Notes: a model not told the origin generated them from the sequence alone. Positions 48,862-59,828 are shown, numbered from the stretch's first letter. The stretch is DNA of 64,000 nt from Mycobacterium sp. GA-1285 (GCF_001499905.1 NZ_LQIS01000008.1:62001-126000), one strand, 5' to 3'. Numbers and translations are program-made.

Positions 48862-49464
48862 CTATGCCACCACACCGTGCACCACGATTGCGGTGGTCTG
48901 CTCAACCCAGTCGTCTCCGAGCGGCTCGCCCGGCCGCAGCAGCATTCGCAGCAGCGTCGCCCCGCCGATCACCTCGACCAACCGGTCCGGGTCGACATCG
49001 GGATGGACCTCGCCCCGCCGAACCGCGTCGGCCACCCGGGTGCGAACGGCCGCGAACACACCGGTGAACCTATCCATCACGCGCACGTTGAGCTCGTCGT
49101 CGGCGACCATGTCGGCGATCAGACCCGGCAGCGCCGCCCGCACCACCGGAGAGGCGAACACGTCGCGGGTGGCGGCGAGCATGGCGCGGATGTCGGCGGT
49201 GATGTCCCCCGGCGGGGTGGCGATCGCTGTCGGCGCGGCGGGAAACGCCGCTTCGTGCACGAGTTCGGCCTTGCTCGACCACCGCCGATACAGCGCGGTC
49301 TTGGTGGTGCCCGCGCGCTCGGCCACCGCTGCGATCGTCAGATTCGAATATCCGATCTCCACAAGGAGATCCGCCGTCGCGCGCAATATGGCAGCGTCGA
49401 TGCGTGGATCCCGGGGCCGCCCGGCGCCCGGGGTCTTGTCAACCGATGACGCGTCTGGTTTCAT
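48862..49464 (-). CDS. TetR family regulator (Rv3167c-like)
   Basis: 200 residues from ATG 49464. The HTH reads RIDAAILRATADLLVEIGYSNLTIAAVAERAGTTKTALYRRWSSKAELV (described, about 22-68). The C-terminal domain ends LLRMLLRPGEPLGDDWVEQTTAIVVHGVV, typical of the TetR_C group. It is divergent from an APH-like kinase and matches the Rv3167c-Rv3168-Rv3169 arrangement of M. tuberculosis. A 23-bp dyad at the start probably mediates autoregulation. Confidence 0.88.
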   Translation of the reverse strand: MKPDASSVDKTPGAGRPRDPRIDAAILRATADLLVEIGYSNLTIAAVAERAGTTKTALYRRWSSKAELVHEAAFPAAPTAIATPPGDITADIRAMLAATRDVFASPVVRAALPGLIADMVADDELNVRVMDRFTGVFAAVRTRVADAVRRGEVHPDVDPDRLVEVIGGATLLRMLLRPGEPLGDDWVEQTTAIVVHGVVA

Positions 49465-49486
49465 AACGCTACCCACCGTATCGTAA
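49464..49486. promoter_or_regulatory. candidate TetR operator between the divergent regulator and kinase genes
   Basis: TAACGCTAC (49464-49472) and GTATCGTAA (49478-49486) are inverted half-sites matching at 7 of 9 positions around CCACC. It covers the whole short gap next to the TetR start and contains TANNNT-like -10 forms on both strands (TATCGT forward, TACGAT reverse). Confidence 0.45.
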
Positions 49487-50640
<1,154 letters not shown>

Positions 50641-50641
<1 letters not shown>

Positions 50642-51753
50642 TGCTCGGTCCCACCGACGAATTCCCGATTCACCAGATCCCCCAACCGATCGCGTGGCCG
50701 GGATCGTCCGACCGCAACTTCTACGACCGGTCCTACTTCAACGCCCACGACCGCACCGGCGACATCTTCGTGATCACCGGGATCGGCTACTACCCGAACC
50801 TGGGCGTGAAGGACGCGTTCGTGTTGGTCAGAAGGGGCGACACCCAGACCGCGGTGCATCTGTCGGACGGCATCGACTCCGACCGGCTCAACCAGCACGT
50901 GCTCGGTTACCGCGTCGAGGTCACCGAACCGCTTCACAAGCTGCGCATCGTTCTCGAGGAGACCGAAGGCATCGCCGTCGACCTGACCTGGAACGGCCTG
51001 TTCGACGCCGTGCAGGAACAGCGCCACGTGCTGCGCACCGGTACCCGAATCACGTTGGACGCCCAGCGATTCGCGCAGGTCGGGTCGTGGAGCGGCGTCA
51101 TCGCGATCGACGGCGAGGAGATCACCGTCGACCCGTCGGTGTGGATCGGCAGCCGCGACCGGTCATGGGGCATCCGCCCCATCGGCGAACCCGAACCCGC
51201 GGGCAGGCCGGCCCATCCGCCGTTCGAGGGCATGTGGTGGCTCTACGTGCCGATGGCGTTCGACGACTTCGGGATCGTGCTGATCATCCAGGAGGACCCC
51301 ACCGGATTCCGCAGCCTCAACGACTGCACGAGAATCTGGCGCGACGGCCGAGTGGAGCAACTCGGCTGGCCGCGGGTCAAGATCCACTACACCTCGGGGA
51401 CCCGAATCCCCTACGGCGCCACCATCGAAGCGACCACCCCGGACGGCTCACCGGTGGTGTTCGAGGTCGAATCGAAGCTGCCGGTGCCGATCCACATCGG
51501 CGGCGGATACGGCGGTGACTCCGACTGGCTGCACGGCGTCTGGAAGGGCGACAAGTTCACCGAACGGCTCACCTACGACATGACCGATCCCGCGGTCAAC
51601 GGGCGCGCCATGTTCGGCGTCATCGATCACGTCGGCCGGGCCGAGTGCAAGGAAGGCGGCACGACCAGCGAGGGGTGGGGCCTCTTCGAACACGGTGCGC
51701 TCGGCAGGCACGACCCGTCGGGGTTCAAGGACTGGTTCACCGTCGCCGACTGA
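50641..51753 (+). CDS. conserved hypothetical protein (Rv3169-like)
   Basis: 370 residues, ATG shares one base with the kinase stop (TGATG). The sequence is beta-strand-rich with many Trp, Gly and Asp (NFYDRSYFNAHDRTGDIF, FEGMWWLYVPMAFDDFGIVLIIQED, GGGYGGDSDWLHGVWKGD). No signal peptide or membrane helix. It resembles the two-domain beta-sandwich proteins annotated as DUF7064/DUF7065 or AttH-like, but I am unsure. Always coupled to the Rv3168-type kinase, so it probably handles the same substrate. Confidence 0.75.
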
Positions 51754-51757
51754 GCGG

Positions 51758-52123
51758 TTAGACAACCGTGAACAGCGCCGCCGCGCCCACCGCCTCCACC
51801 ATGAGGTAGAACCAGTTCGGATAGAACGCTGTTCGCTGGTCGACGAGCGCCGAAACCACACGACCCAGCGCCATCCCGGCCAGCGCGGCGCCGACCGTGA
51901 ACAGCGCACCCGTCCGCAGCGTTCCGTCGTCAACCACCGCGTACGCCAGGACACCGGCGATCGCCAATCCGAATCCGCCGTAGACCGCGCGCACCTCCGC
52001 CCGCCCCGCGGCGCCACCGAGGTTGGTGCCGAACGGCCGGACAAGCGCGTCCGGTGCGGCCAGCGCATAGACCCCCATCCCGGCGAAGAACACGGCGATC
52101 ACCGCAACGACCGCGTCTGCCAC
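51758..52123 (-). CDS. DUF4345-like small membrane protein
   Basis: 121 residues from GTG 52123, with four predicted membrane helices (about 4-22, 46-64, 70-90, 100-119). The text VYALAAPDALVRPFGTNLGGAAGRAEVRAVYGGFGLA fits the DUF4345 family, whose function is unknown. It is divergent from the AraC regulator, 33 bp apart, a pairing that suggests control by it. Confidence 0.7.
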   Translation of the reverse strand: MADAVVAVIAVFFAGMGVYALAAPDALVRPFGTNLGGAAGRAEVRAVYGGFGLAIAGVLAYAVVDDGTLRTGALFTVGAALAGMALGRVVSALVDQRTAFYPNWFYLMVEAVGAAALFTVV

Positions 52124-52156
52124 GGTAGCCTCCCGTCAATCGATTAGGAGGCCAGC

Positions 52157-52921
52157 ATGACCGCACACGCGGCTGACGCGCTTCCACAAACCTGCTGTCC
52201 GACGGTGTGGTTGTGGCCCGGTCAAGCCCTGTACGCCGGGCCGAGCCTCAAACTCGCACCACACTCCGGATCGGTGTGGTGTCTGGCGGTCGGAATCGGC
52301 GGACCGCTCACCGTCGAGACCCGACACAGCGAGCGCCTCGATGCGCGCAGTGTCCTCATCCCGCCGCGGCTGACGCACCGGCTGATCTGCCACGGCGCCG
52401 GCCTGGTCTCGTGCTACCTCGAGCCGACGTCGGACCGCGCCGAGAGCTGCCGCGCGAAGGTCGGCGAGTGGCGCGGCGGTGTGGGCGCCGGTCACGTCGA
52501 CGAGGAACGCCTGCGGTTCATCCCGCTCGACGACGACGGTGCGTCGCACTGGCTCTCCTTGGCGGCACCCGCAGCGGATCGGCGCACCGATCCCCGAATT
52601 GCGCGTGCTGCCAGCAGGATTCGCGATAACCCCGCAGGATCGGTGTCGTCGCGCGAACTGGCCGCCGAGGCAGGCCTGTCGGAGTCGCGGTTCCTTCACC
52701 TGTTCCGCGACGAGCTGGGCACCACCGTCCGTCGTTACCGGCTGTGGGTGCGGCTGCTCGACGCCGGCCGAGCCATCGCGGACGGCAGAAACCTCACCGA
52801 CGCCGCGATGCAGACCGGTTTCGCCAGCCCGTCGCATCTGTCCGACCGCTTCAAGTCGACGTTCGGGCTGTCGGCCTCGAAGCTCCTCGCCGCCGGGGTG
52901 GCGGTCCGGGTGCCGGATTAG
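52157..52921 (+). CDS. AraC family transcriptional regulator
   Basis: 254 residues with GGAGG just upstream. The N-terminal half is a cupin-like sensor (LWPGQALYAGPSLKLAPHSGSVW). The C-terminal 100 residues hold both HTH units: SVSSRELAAEAGLSESRFLHLFRDELG and NLTDAAMQTGFASPSHLSDRFKSTFG. Effector unknown. Likely target is the divergent DUF4345-like gene. Confidence 0.87.
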   Translation: MTAHAADALPQTCCPTVWLWPGQALYAGPSLKLAPHSGSVWCLAVGIGGPLTVETRHSERLDARSVLIPPRLTHRLICHGAGLVSCYLEPTSDRAESCRAKVGEWRGGVGAGHVDEERLRFIPLDDDGASHWLSLAAPAADRRTDPRIARAASRIRDNPAGSVSSRELAAEAGLSESRFLHLFRDELGTTVRRYRLWVRLLDAGRAIADGRNLTDAAMQTGFASPSHLSDRFKSTFGLSASKLLAAGVAVRVPD

Positions 52922-52930
52922 TCCACGCGT

Positions 52931-54397
52931 TCAGGCGACCGGCGTCACTCGGACCGGCGCACGACCGAACACCATCGACTCCTCGATCCGGTCGAGCCGG
53001 TGGTCGATCGCGTCGAGCACGTAGTTGTGCCGGACGTTCCACGGCCGGTGGGTGCCGGACTTCGGCAGCACGTGCGCCGAGCGTTGGACATAGCCGGCGT
53101 TGATGTTCCACGCCGGCTTCTCCGGCATCGGTTTGTCCCCCAGATGCGGGTAGGCGTGCGTGTATCCGTGAGAATCCATGTAGGAGACCAACTTTGCGAA
53201 GGCGCGGGCGGTCAGATCGGCGCGCAACGTCCATGAGGCGTTGATGTAGCCGACACACCACGCAAGGTTGGGCACGTCCTCGAGCATGTGCTCCTTGTAG
53301 ACGAAGCGGTCCTGCGGTTTGACCTCCTCGCCGTCGATGCTGATCAAAACGCCGCCGAGCGCCTGTAATTGGATGCCGGTCGCGGTGATGATCACGTCGG
53401 CGTCGACCCGCCGTCCGGTCCGCAGCACGACGCCGGTCGAATCGATGTGGTCGATCTGGTCGGTCACCACATCGAGGCGACCAGTGCTGATCGCCCCGTA
53501 GAGATCGTTGTCGAGCATCAGGCACAACCGTTGATCCCACGGGTCATAACGCGGCTTGAAGTGCACGTCGACGGGATAACCCTTGGGGAGATTGCGGATG
53601 GCGTGGCCGCGGATGAAGCGCCTGCTGAGCTTGGGGGCCGCCTTGGCGAACGCGTAGATGAACACCGTGAAGATGGTGTTGTAGATGCGCGCGCCCCAGT
53701 AACCGGCCCGCCCCGGCAGCAGCTTGCGCAGCGCCTGCACGATGGGATTGATCCGCTGCCCCGACAGCATGTAGGTCGGCGAGCGCTGGAGCATCGTCAC
53801 GTGGCCGGCCTTCTCGGTCAGTGACGGGATCATGCTCACCGCCGTCGCACCGCTGCCGATCACCAGGAGTCGTTTGCCGGTGTAGTCCAGCGATTCCGGC
53901 CAGTGCTGCGGGTGTACCACCTCGCCGCCGAACTGGTCGAGGCCGGGGAAGTCTGGGCGGTAGGGCTCGTCGTAGTTGTAGTAACCGGTGCCGAAGAACA
54001 GGAAGCGACTCTGGTACGTCGCCGGCGTCCCGTCCTGTTCGACGCGCACCGTCCACGTGTCGGTGGACGAGTCCCAGTCCGCCGACAACACGTGGGTGTC
54101 GAACCGGATGTGTTCGTCGATGCCGTGCTTGCGGGCGGTCTGAACCAGATAGTCGCGGATGTCGGGGCCGTCGGCCACGTTCTCCGGCCGCGTCCAGGGC
54201 TCGAAGGGATAGCTCAGCGTGAAGATGTCGCTGTCGGACCGGATGCCCGGATAGCGGTGCAGGTCCCAGGTGCCGCCGATGCGCGCCCGCCGCTCGAGCA
54301 CCAGGTATGACGTGTTCGGGTTCTTCTCCTGCAGACGGTAGGCGGCTCCGATCCCGGATATGCCCGCTCCGATGATCAATACGTCGGCGTACTCCAC
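52931..54397 (-). CDS. EthA-like flavin-containing Baeyer-Villiger monooxygenase
   Basis: 488 residues from GTG 54397, with GGGAGG nine bases upstream; the TTG at 54406 would directly abut that site and is unlikely. FAD motif GAGISG (10-15), GGTWDLHRYPGIRSDSD (41-57), Baeyer-Villiger fingerprint FGGEVVHPQHW (156-166), NADPH motif GSGATA (181-186). It follows EthA/MymA text closely, including GSGATAV and PWDQRLC. EthA oxidises ketones and activates thioamide prodrugs; whether this copy is the functional EthA cannot be told from sequence, as mycobacteria have several. Confidence 0.9.
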   Translation of the reverse strand: MEYADVLIIGAGISGIGAAYRLQEKNPNTSYLVLERRARIGGTWDLHRYPGIRSDSDIFTLSYPFEPWTRPENVADGPDIRDYLVQTARKHGIDEHIRFDTHVLSADWDSSTDTWTVRVEQDGTPATYQSRFLFFGTGYYNYDEPYRPDFPGLDQFGGEVVHPQHWPESLDYTGKRLLVIGSGATAVSMIPSLTEKAGHVTMLQRSPTYMLSGQRINPIVQALRKLLPGRAGYWGARIYNTIFTVFIYAFAKAAPKLSRRFIRGHAIRNLPKGYPVDVHFKPRYDPWDQRLCLMLDNDLYGAISTGRLDVVTDQIDHIDSTGVVLRTGRRVDADVIITATGIQLQALGGVLISIDGEEVKPQDRFVYKEHMLEDVPNLAWCVGYINASWTLRADLTARAFAKLVSYMDSHGYTHAYPHLGDKPMPEKPAWNINAGYVQRSAHVLPKSGTHRPWNVRHNYVLDAIDHRLDRIEESMVFGRAPVRVTPVA

Positions 54398-54440
54398 TGC
54401 TCGCAACCTCCCTTGGTCCTGCTGAGTACCACCATAGGAG

Positions 54441-55427
54441 TCAAGCCGCGAGCGCGTCGACGATCTCGGCCAACGCGTCGACGGCGATCGGTCCGGGCTG
54501 GTAGAGGCACACGCGGTCGGACAACCCGTCGACGCGGTCGCGGATGGAGGCGGCGATCTCGGCCGGGGTGCCGCACGCGGCGATGGTGTGCAGCACCTCG
54601 TCGTCGATCAGGGTGCCCATCTCCTGCCACCGGCCCTGTTTGGACAGCGCGTTGAGCTCGGGTTGCAGCTTGCCCCAGCCGTGTACGTCGAGCACCGGGC
54701 GGTAGGCCGGGGTGGAGCCGTAGAACGCCAACAGCCGGCGCGTGGCGTCATGAGCGGCGTCATCGCCGACCGAAACGATGATCTCGGGCACCAACGCGAA
54801 GTCGTCGAGGGACCGCCCCGATTCCGACAGGCCCGCGCGCACCTCGGGCATCGTCGCCTCGTGCAGGAACCGCTTCGAGCCGAACGGCATGACGAGCAGG
54901 CCGTCGGCGACGACGGCGGCGGCGCGGGTCAACTTCGGGCCGAGCGCGCCGAGGTAGATGGGCGGAGGGCCGTACGGGTTCGGGCCGGGATTGAACGTCG
55001 GGGTCATCAGCGTGTGCCGGAAGTAATCGCCACGGAAGTCGAGACGATCGCCGGTCTCCCATGCGGCGAACACCGCTCGCAGCGCGGCGACCATCTCCTT
55101 CATGCGGGCGACCGGATGGTCGAACGCCGCACCGTATCGCTTTTCGACCTGCGCGCGCACCTGCGTTCCGAGGCCCAGCGTGAAGCGGCCCTCAGCGAGC
55201 ACCTGGTGGTCGTAAGCCTGGTGGGCGAGCTGAATGGGGTTGCGCGGAAACGCAATGGCGACGTTGGTCATCAAGTCCAGGCCGCCCACCGTCGATGCCA
55301 GTGTCAGCGGCGCGAACACGTCGTGCGGTCCTTCGAAGGTGAACACACCGCTGGCGCCGGCCTCGCGCAGTTCCTGCGCCCGCTCGATGGCACCGGTTGG
55401 CCCGAACAACGCTGTCATGACCTTCAC
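54441..55427 (-). CDS. LLM-class F420-dependent oxidoreductase
   Basis: About 328 residues from GTG 55427 (ATG 55454 would overlap the divergent amine oxidase). A luciferase-like TIM barrel: GVFTFEGPHDVFAPLTLAS, the cis-peptide/F420 strand VAIAFPRNPIQLAHQAYD, FTLGLGTQVRAQVEKRYG, and RMKEMVAALRAVF. Mycobacteria use such proteins with coenzyme F420 for reductions and oxidations of sugar phosphates, lipids and ketones. Substrate unknown. The neighbouring EthA-like gene is on the same strand 43 bp downstream. Confidence 0.87.
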   Translation of the reverse strand: MKVMTALFGPTGAIERAQELREAGASGVFTFEGPHDVFAPLTLASTVGGLDLMTNVAIAFPRNPIQLAHQAYDHQVLAEGRFTLGLGTQVRAQVEKRYGAAFDHPVARMKEMVAALRAVFAAWETGDRLDFRGDYFRHTLMTPTFNPGPNPYGPPPIYLGALGPKLTRAAAVVADGLLVMPFGSKRFLHEATMPEVRAGLSESGRSLDDFALVPEIIVSVGDDAAHDATRRLLAFYGSTPAYRPVLDVHGWGKLQPELNALSKQGRWQEMGTLIDDEVLHTIAACGTPAEIAASIRDRVDGLSDRVCLYQPGPIAVDALAEIVDALAA

Positions 55428-55446
55428 GGCGTGAGAGCCTAATCGC

Positions 55447-56799
55447 GTGACCATCCAAGCCAGTGCCGACGCGGTCGTGGTGGGTGCCGGGTTCGCCGGA
55501 TTGACGGCGGCGCGCGAGCTGGTTCGGCTCGGCTACGACGTCGTGGTGCTCGAGGGTCGCGACCGGGTCGGCGGCCGGTCGGCGACGGCGACCATCGCCG
55601 GCGTGCCCGTCGACCTCGGTGCGACGTTCATCGGACCGACACAGGACGCCGTCGGCGAACTCGCCGCCGAACTGGGCTGCGAGACCGTGCCCACCTTCAG
55701 CGATGGCAAGAACCTGATCCGGTGGCGCGGCCGGCTCCGGTCGTACCGCAGCACGATTCCGCGGCTGTCGATCATCGAACTGCTCGATGTGTCGCGCATC
55801 CAGTGGCGCTTCGAGCGCGCCTGCCGGCGGGTGGCCGTCGAAGCGCCGTGGACCGCCCCGCACGCCGACGCGCTGGACTCTCTTTCTCTCGACGGCTGGC
55901 TGAAATCGGTGCACGCGAGCGCCGGAACGCGGGACCTGATGGCGATCATGTCGCGGGTCACCTGGGGTTGTGAGCCCGACGCGGTGTCGATGCTGCACGC
56001 CGTGCGCTACGTCAGAGCCGCGGGAGGGCTGGACCGCATGCTCGACGTCGAGGGCGGGGCGCAGCAGATCCGCTTCCCGGGCGGCACCCAGCAGATCGCG
56101 ATCCGGATGGCCGAGGAGTTGGGATCACGCGTCGTGCTCAACGCCGCGGTGCGCAGCATCGAACGCCACGGCGACGGCACGCTCACCGTGGCATCGGATC
56201 ACGGCGCAGTGCAGACCAAGGCCGTCGTCGTCGCCATCCCACCCGAACACCGCAAAGCGATCGAGTTCCTGCCCGAGCTGCCCGCCGAGTACGGCAAGCT
56301 CGCACAGCACTGGCCCCAAGGCAGTCTGACCAAGGCGTACGCCGCATACCAGACGCCGTTCTGGCGGGCGAAAGGGCTTTCGGGAGAAGCGCTTTCCGAC
56401 GAAGGCCCGGTGTTCATCACCTTCGACGTCAGCCCCTCGGATGAGGGCCCCGGCATCCTGCTGGGCTTCGTCGACGCCCGTTCGTTCGACTCGCTGCCGG
56501 CCGCGCATCGCCGGGAACGGGCGCTTTCGGGTTTCGCGGCGCTGTTCGGCGACGATGCGTTCGACCCGCTCGACTACCTCGACCATTGCTGGGGCGCAGA
56601 GCAATTCGCGCCGGGGGGACCGACGGCGGCCGTGCCGCCCGGCTCGTGGACGACGTACGGTCCGTGGTTGCGCAGGCCGATCGACGGGATCTTCTGGGCG
56701 GGAACAGAAACCGCTGACACCTGGTCGGGTTTCCTCGACGGCGCCGTCCGGTCCGGCAGGCGCGCCGCTGACGAGGTGCATAGCGCGCTGACGAACTAG
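55447..56799 (+). CDS. aofH: flavin-containing amine oxidase (AofH-like)
   Basis: 450 residues from GTG 55447. FAD motif GAGFAG (13-18) and [42 protein letters not shown], and the C-terminal FAD motif [30 protein letters not shown] are those of the monoamine-oxidase family. The cysteine that would attach FAD covalently is absent. Length and its convergence with a hydrolase match Rv3170/Rv3171c. It oxidises a primary amine to aldehyde; substrate unknown. Confidence 0.88.
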   Translation: MTIQASADAVVVGAGFAGLTAARELVRLGYDVVVLEGRDRVGGRSATATIAGVPVDLGATFIGPTQDAVGELAAELGCETVPTFSDGKNLIRWRGRLRSYRSTIPRLSIIELLDVSRIQWRFERACRRVAVEAPWTAPHADALDSLSLDGWLKSVHASAGTRDLMAIMSRVTWGCEPDAVSMLHAVRYVRAAGGLDRMLDVEGGAQQIRFPGGTQQIAIRMAEELGSRVVLNAAVRSIERHGDGTLTVASDHGAVQTKAVVVAIPPEHRKAIEFLPELPAEYGKLAQHWPQGSLTKAYAAYQTPFWRAKGLSGEALSDEGPVFITFDVSPSDEGPGILLGFVDARSFDSLPAAHRRERALSGFAALFGDDAFDPLDYLDHCWGAEQFAPGGPTAAVPPGSWTTYGPWLRRPIDGIFWAGTETADTWSGFLDGAVRSGRRAADEVHSALTN

Positions 56800-57764
56800 G
56801 AACTGATGCGGCGCTCGGCGGTCACCGAGTCGATCAGCCCCCGCAGGTGCTTGTTGACCTCGTCGGGGCGTTCCAGTATCGCGCAGTGGCCGCCGGCCAA
56901 CTCGACGAACTCGGTGAGGTTGGGCACCTCGTCGGCGATGCGGCGTGACGACGTCACGGGCAACAGCCGATCCTTGGCGCTGCCGATCACCAACGTGGGG
57001 ACGACGAGGTTGTTGAGCCCGATGTGCTGGGGGCCGAGGTGGTCGACGAGCGTGCGGGCCCAGCCTCCGCGACCGGCCGGTGAGGTCGAGGCGAACAGTT
57101 CGTGAACGAACGCGGCGATCGCGGGGTCGGCGTCGCGGCCCACCGCCAGCATCGACAAGAAGCGCTGGTTCGGGCCGTAGATGGCGCGCGGCACAGGGAA
57201 CGCGCCGAACGTCTTCAACAAGGTCCCGGCGGTGCGGACGCGGACGTTGGCCAGCGGCGAGGGCACGGGAAGCAACTTGACGTTGCGCAACAGGTCGCCG
57301 GTGGTGGTGTTGATGAGCGCGACGCCGTCGGCGCGTTGGGTCACCCGCTCGGCGTAGCGCTCGGCCCAGGAGGTGATCGCGATGCCACCCATCGAATGGC
57401 CGGCGATGACCGCGCGTTCACCGGGTGCCAGCGTCGCCTCCAGTACGGAGTCGAGGTCGGCGGCCAGATGATCGAGGCTGTAGGCGCCCCGGCGGACCGG
57501 GACCGCGCTGCGACCGTGGCCGCGGTGATCGAACGCGATCACGCGGTAGTCGTGTGACAGGTCGGCGATCTGATGGGCCCACACCCGCAGCGCACAGGTG
57601 ATGCCGTGCGCGAGCACGATCGGATAGCCGTCTTCGCGGCCGAAGACCTCGGCGTGCAGGCGAATGCCGTCGCGAGAGCGTACCGCGATGGCGCGACCGG
57701 TCGGTAGGGACTGCGCGGGGGCGAAGGCCGAAACCTTCGATCGACTGCGAGGACCACTGGTCAT
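56796..57764 (-). CDS. alpha/beta hydrolase (Rv3171c/Hpx-like)
   Basis: 322 residues from ATG 57764 with GGAG five bases upstream. GHSMGG carries the nucleophile Ser, the oxyanion stretch is [12 protein letters not shown], Asp is in GSAKDRLLP and His in [13 protein letters not shown]. Labelled haloperoxidase-like in M. tuberculosis, but cofactor-free esterase activity is more usual for the fold. Its stop overlaps the amine oxidase stop by 4 bp in convergent orientation (CTAG). Confidence 0.87.
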   Translation of the reverse strand: MTSGPRSRSKVSAFAPAQSLPTGRAIAVRSRDGIRLHAEVFGREDGYPIVLAHGITCALRVWAHQIADLSHDYRVIAFDHRGHGRSAVPVRRGAYSLDHLAADLDSVLEATLAPGERAVIAGHSMGGIAITSWAERYAERVTQRADGVALINTTTGDLLRNVKLLPVPSPLANVRVRTAGTLLKTFGAFPVPRAIYGPNQRFLSMLAVGRDADPAIAAFVHELFASTSPAGRGGWARTLVDHLGPQHIGLNNLVVPTLVIGSAKDRLLPVTSSRRIADEVPNLTEFVELAGGHCAILERPDEVNKHLRGLIDSVTAERRISS

Positions 57765-57908
57765 GGGCACTCCGTTCGACTTCGGCAACGTCGCCCGACA
57801 AGTGAGCTTATCTAACACTGTGCGCTTCAGGTGGCACGCCCCGCCGGGTTTTGGCGACTATCGGTGCCGCGGCGCGGCTCCGCCGTTCGCGTCGAGTTAA
57901 ATGGCGGC

Positions 57909-58880
57909 ATGCGTGCGATTCAGGTTGCCAGCCTCGACGGACCCCAAGCCGCCAAGCTCGTCGAGGTCGACGAACCGGACGGCGACGGCGCAGTGGTCAT
58001 CGAGGTGTACGCGGCAGGGGTGGCGTTTCCCGACGTGCTGCAGTCGCGCGGGCTCTATCAGTACAAGCCGGAGATGCCCTATACGCCCGGCGGCGAGGTC
58101 GCCGGCGTGGTGCGCAGTGCACCGGACGGCGCGCACGTGCAGGCGGGCGATCGCGTCGCGGCGCTGACGATGCTGTGCGGCGCGATGGCCGAGGTCGTCG
58201 CGCTGCCCGCCGAACGCGTCTTCAAGCTGCCCGACAACGTCTCGTTCGAGGCCGGCGCCGGCCTGCTCTTCAACGACCTCACCATGCACCACGCGCTGCG
58301 GACCCGCGGGCGGCTGGCCGAGGGCGAGACCGTCCTGGTGCACGGCGCGGCCGGCGGCATCGGCACGTCGACGCTGCGGTTGGCTCCCGCCTGGGGCGCC
58401 TCCCGGGTGATCGCGGTGGTGAGCACCGAGGAGAAGGCCGAGGTGGCCAGGGCGGCCGGCGCGACCGACGTCGTGCCGGTCGACGGTTTCAAGGACAAGG
58501 TCAAGGAGCTGACCGAGGGCCGCGGCGTCGACATCGTCGTCGACCCGGTCGGCGGGGATCGGTTCACCGATTCCTTGCGCTCGCTGGCGCCGGGCGGGCG
58601 GCTGCTCGTGGTCGGTTTCACCGGCGGCGAGATTCCGACCGTCAAGGTGAACCGGTTGCTGCTCAACAATGTCGATGCGGTCGGAGTCGGTTGGGGCGCT
58701 TGGACTTTCACCCACCCCAACTACCTGGCCGAGCAGTGGGCCGAGCTCGAACCGCTGCTGGCGTCGGGCAAGGTGTCGGCGCCGCAACCGCAAGTGTTTC
58801 CGTTCGAGCGGGCCGCCGACGCGATCGCCGCGCTGGAAGACCGCACGGCGAAGGGCAAGGTCGTCGTCGCCGTCCGGTGA
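57909..58880 (+). CDS. fadB4: zinc-free NADPH:quinone oxidoreductase (FadB4-like)
   Basis: 323 residues from ATG 57909; the frame opens earlier but has no homology there. GVAFPDVLQSRGLYQYKPEMPYTPGGEVAGVV is the MDR N-terminus and VLVHGAAGGIGTSTLR the cofactor motif, with IVVDPVGGDRFTDSLRSLAPGGRLLVVGF following. It matches Rv3141 (FadB4) in length and sequence, but that gene follows fadE23 in M. tuberculosis and here it lies 38 kb away. Reduces quinones or enones with NADPH. Confidence 0.85.
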   Translation: MRAIQVASLDGPQAAKLVEVDEPDGDGAVVIEVYAAGVAFPDVLQSRGLYQYKPEMPYTPGGEVAGVVRSAPDGAHVQAGDRVAALTMLCGAMAEVVALPAERVFKLPDNVSFEAGAGLLFNDLTMHHALRTRGRLAEGETVLVHGAAGGIGTSTLRLAPAWGASRVIAVVSTEEKAEVARAAGATDVVPVDGFKDKVKELTEGRGVDIVVDPVGGDRFTDSLRSLAPGGRLLVVGFTGGEIPTVKVNRLLLNNVDAVGVGWGAWTFTHPNYLAEQWAELEPLLASGKVSAPQPQVFPFERAADAIAALEDRTAKGKVVVAVR

Positions 58881-58882
58881 AG

Positions 58883-58923
58883 TGTGTGCGTTGTGTTGCG
58901 CTCAGCGCGCGCGTTCGCACACA
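58883..58923. terminator. hairpin between convergent genes, probable bidirectional terminator
   Basis: TGTGTGCG (58883-58890) and CGCACACA (58916-58923) pair perfectly around a GCGC-TCA-GCGC inner hairpin. It starts 3 bp after the fadB4-like stop and ends 3 bp before the stop of the convergent hydrolase gene. No T-run. The right arm resembles that of the hairpin at 30195-30211 (CGNTCGNNCACAAATC). Confidence 0.55.
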
Positions 58924-58925
58924 AA

Positions 58926-59687
58926 TCACAGATACGGGTCGGCCCAGGCGCTGACGATGCGCGCCGCCCGCGCCGCCTGATCCTTCTCCGTCAGCAGATG
59001 GTCGGCGCCCTCGAGTGAGACGAAGCTGCGCGGATGCCGTGCCGCCTGGAAGATCTCGCTGGCGTTGGCGATGCCGACGGTGTTGTCGGTCGGCGAGTGC
59101 ATCACCAGCAGCGCGCGGCGCAGGGTGTGGATGCGCTCGCGCAGATCGGCGTCGCGGACGTCCTCGAGGAAGTGTCGCTTCAACGTCAACGCCTTGCCGC
59201 CGATGTGGAACTGCGCCTCGCCCTCTTCCTCGATGCGCTCGACGAGCGCGTCGTAGATCCGCTCGACATGTGCGGGCTCGTAGGGTGCGGCGATGGTGGC
59301 AACCGCCTTCACCGTCGGGCACTCGTGGGCGGCGGCGATGACGGCCGAACCGCCGAATGAATGCCCGACGAGCAGGCGCACCTCGCGGTTTTCGGAGTTC
59401 ATGAACTCGACGGCGCGCACGGTGTCGGCGACCTTGTGCGAGAACGATCCGTCGCTCCAGTCGCCTTCCGAGCCACCCAGACCGAGGTTGTCGAACCGCA
59501 GCATGCCGATGCCCTCGCCGGCGAGTTGCTTGCAGATCCGGCTGGCGGCGGGCGAATCCTTGCCGAGCGTGAACCCGTGCGCGAACACACCCCAGCCGCG
59601 GACCTCACCGTCGGGGACGTCGATGACGCCCGCGAGCGCGGGGCCACTGGTGCTAGGAAAGCTGACGCGTTCACCCACGCGTGTCAT
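58926..59687 (-). CDS. alpha/beta hydrolase
   Basis: 253 residues from ATG 59687. VFAHGFTLGKDSPAASRICKQLAGEGIGMLRFDNLGLGGSEG opens the fold, GHSFGG carries the nucleophile, SPTDNTVGI the Asp and LEGADHLLTEKDQA the His. It resembles the hydrolase domain found fused to OsmC in some bacteria, but no OsmC part is present. Substrate unknown. Confidence 0.85.
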   Translation of the reverse strand: MTRVGERVSFPSTSGPALAGVIDVPDGEVRGWGVFAHGFTLGKDSPAASRICKQLAGEGIGMLRFDNLGLGGSEGDWSDGSFSHKVADTVRAVEFMNSENREVRLLVGHSFGGSAVIAAAHECPTVKAVATIAAPYEPAHVERIYDALVERIEEEGEAQFHIGGKALTLKRHFLEDVRDADLRERIHTLRRALLVMHSPTDNTVGIANASEIFQAARHPRSFVSLEGADHLLTEKDQAARAARIVSAWADPYL

Positions 59688-59691
59688 CCTG

Positions 59692-59828
59692 TCACGCGGC
59701 CGGCTCGTCGACGGCACGGAAGACCGCCGCGATGAGGTCGACGGTGTGCTCGTTAGCCGGGCCGGGTGCGGCGAGGTCCTTGTTGGGCAGCCAGTCGGCG
59801 ACGTTCGGCCGGGGCTGGGGGGCCGGGC
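59692..59828 (-). pseudogene. possible orphan C-terminal coding remnant
   Basis: On the minus strand, directly after the methyltransferase stop but in another frame, an open stretch encodes NVADWLPNKDLAAPG then PANEHTVDLIAAVFRAVDEPAA and a stop. The composition looks like real protein and not antisense, yet there is no start codon with a ribosome-binding site. It could be the end of a decayed gene, or the true C-terminus of the methyltransferase after a frameshift. Family unknown. Confidence 0.3.
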
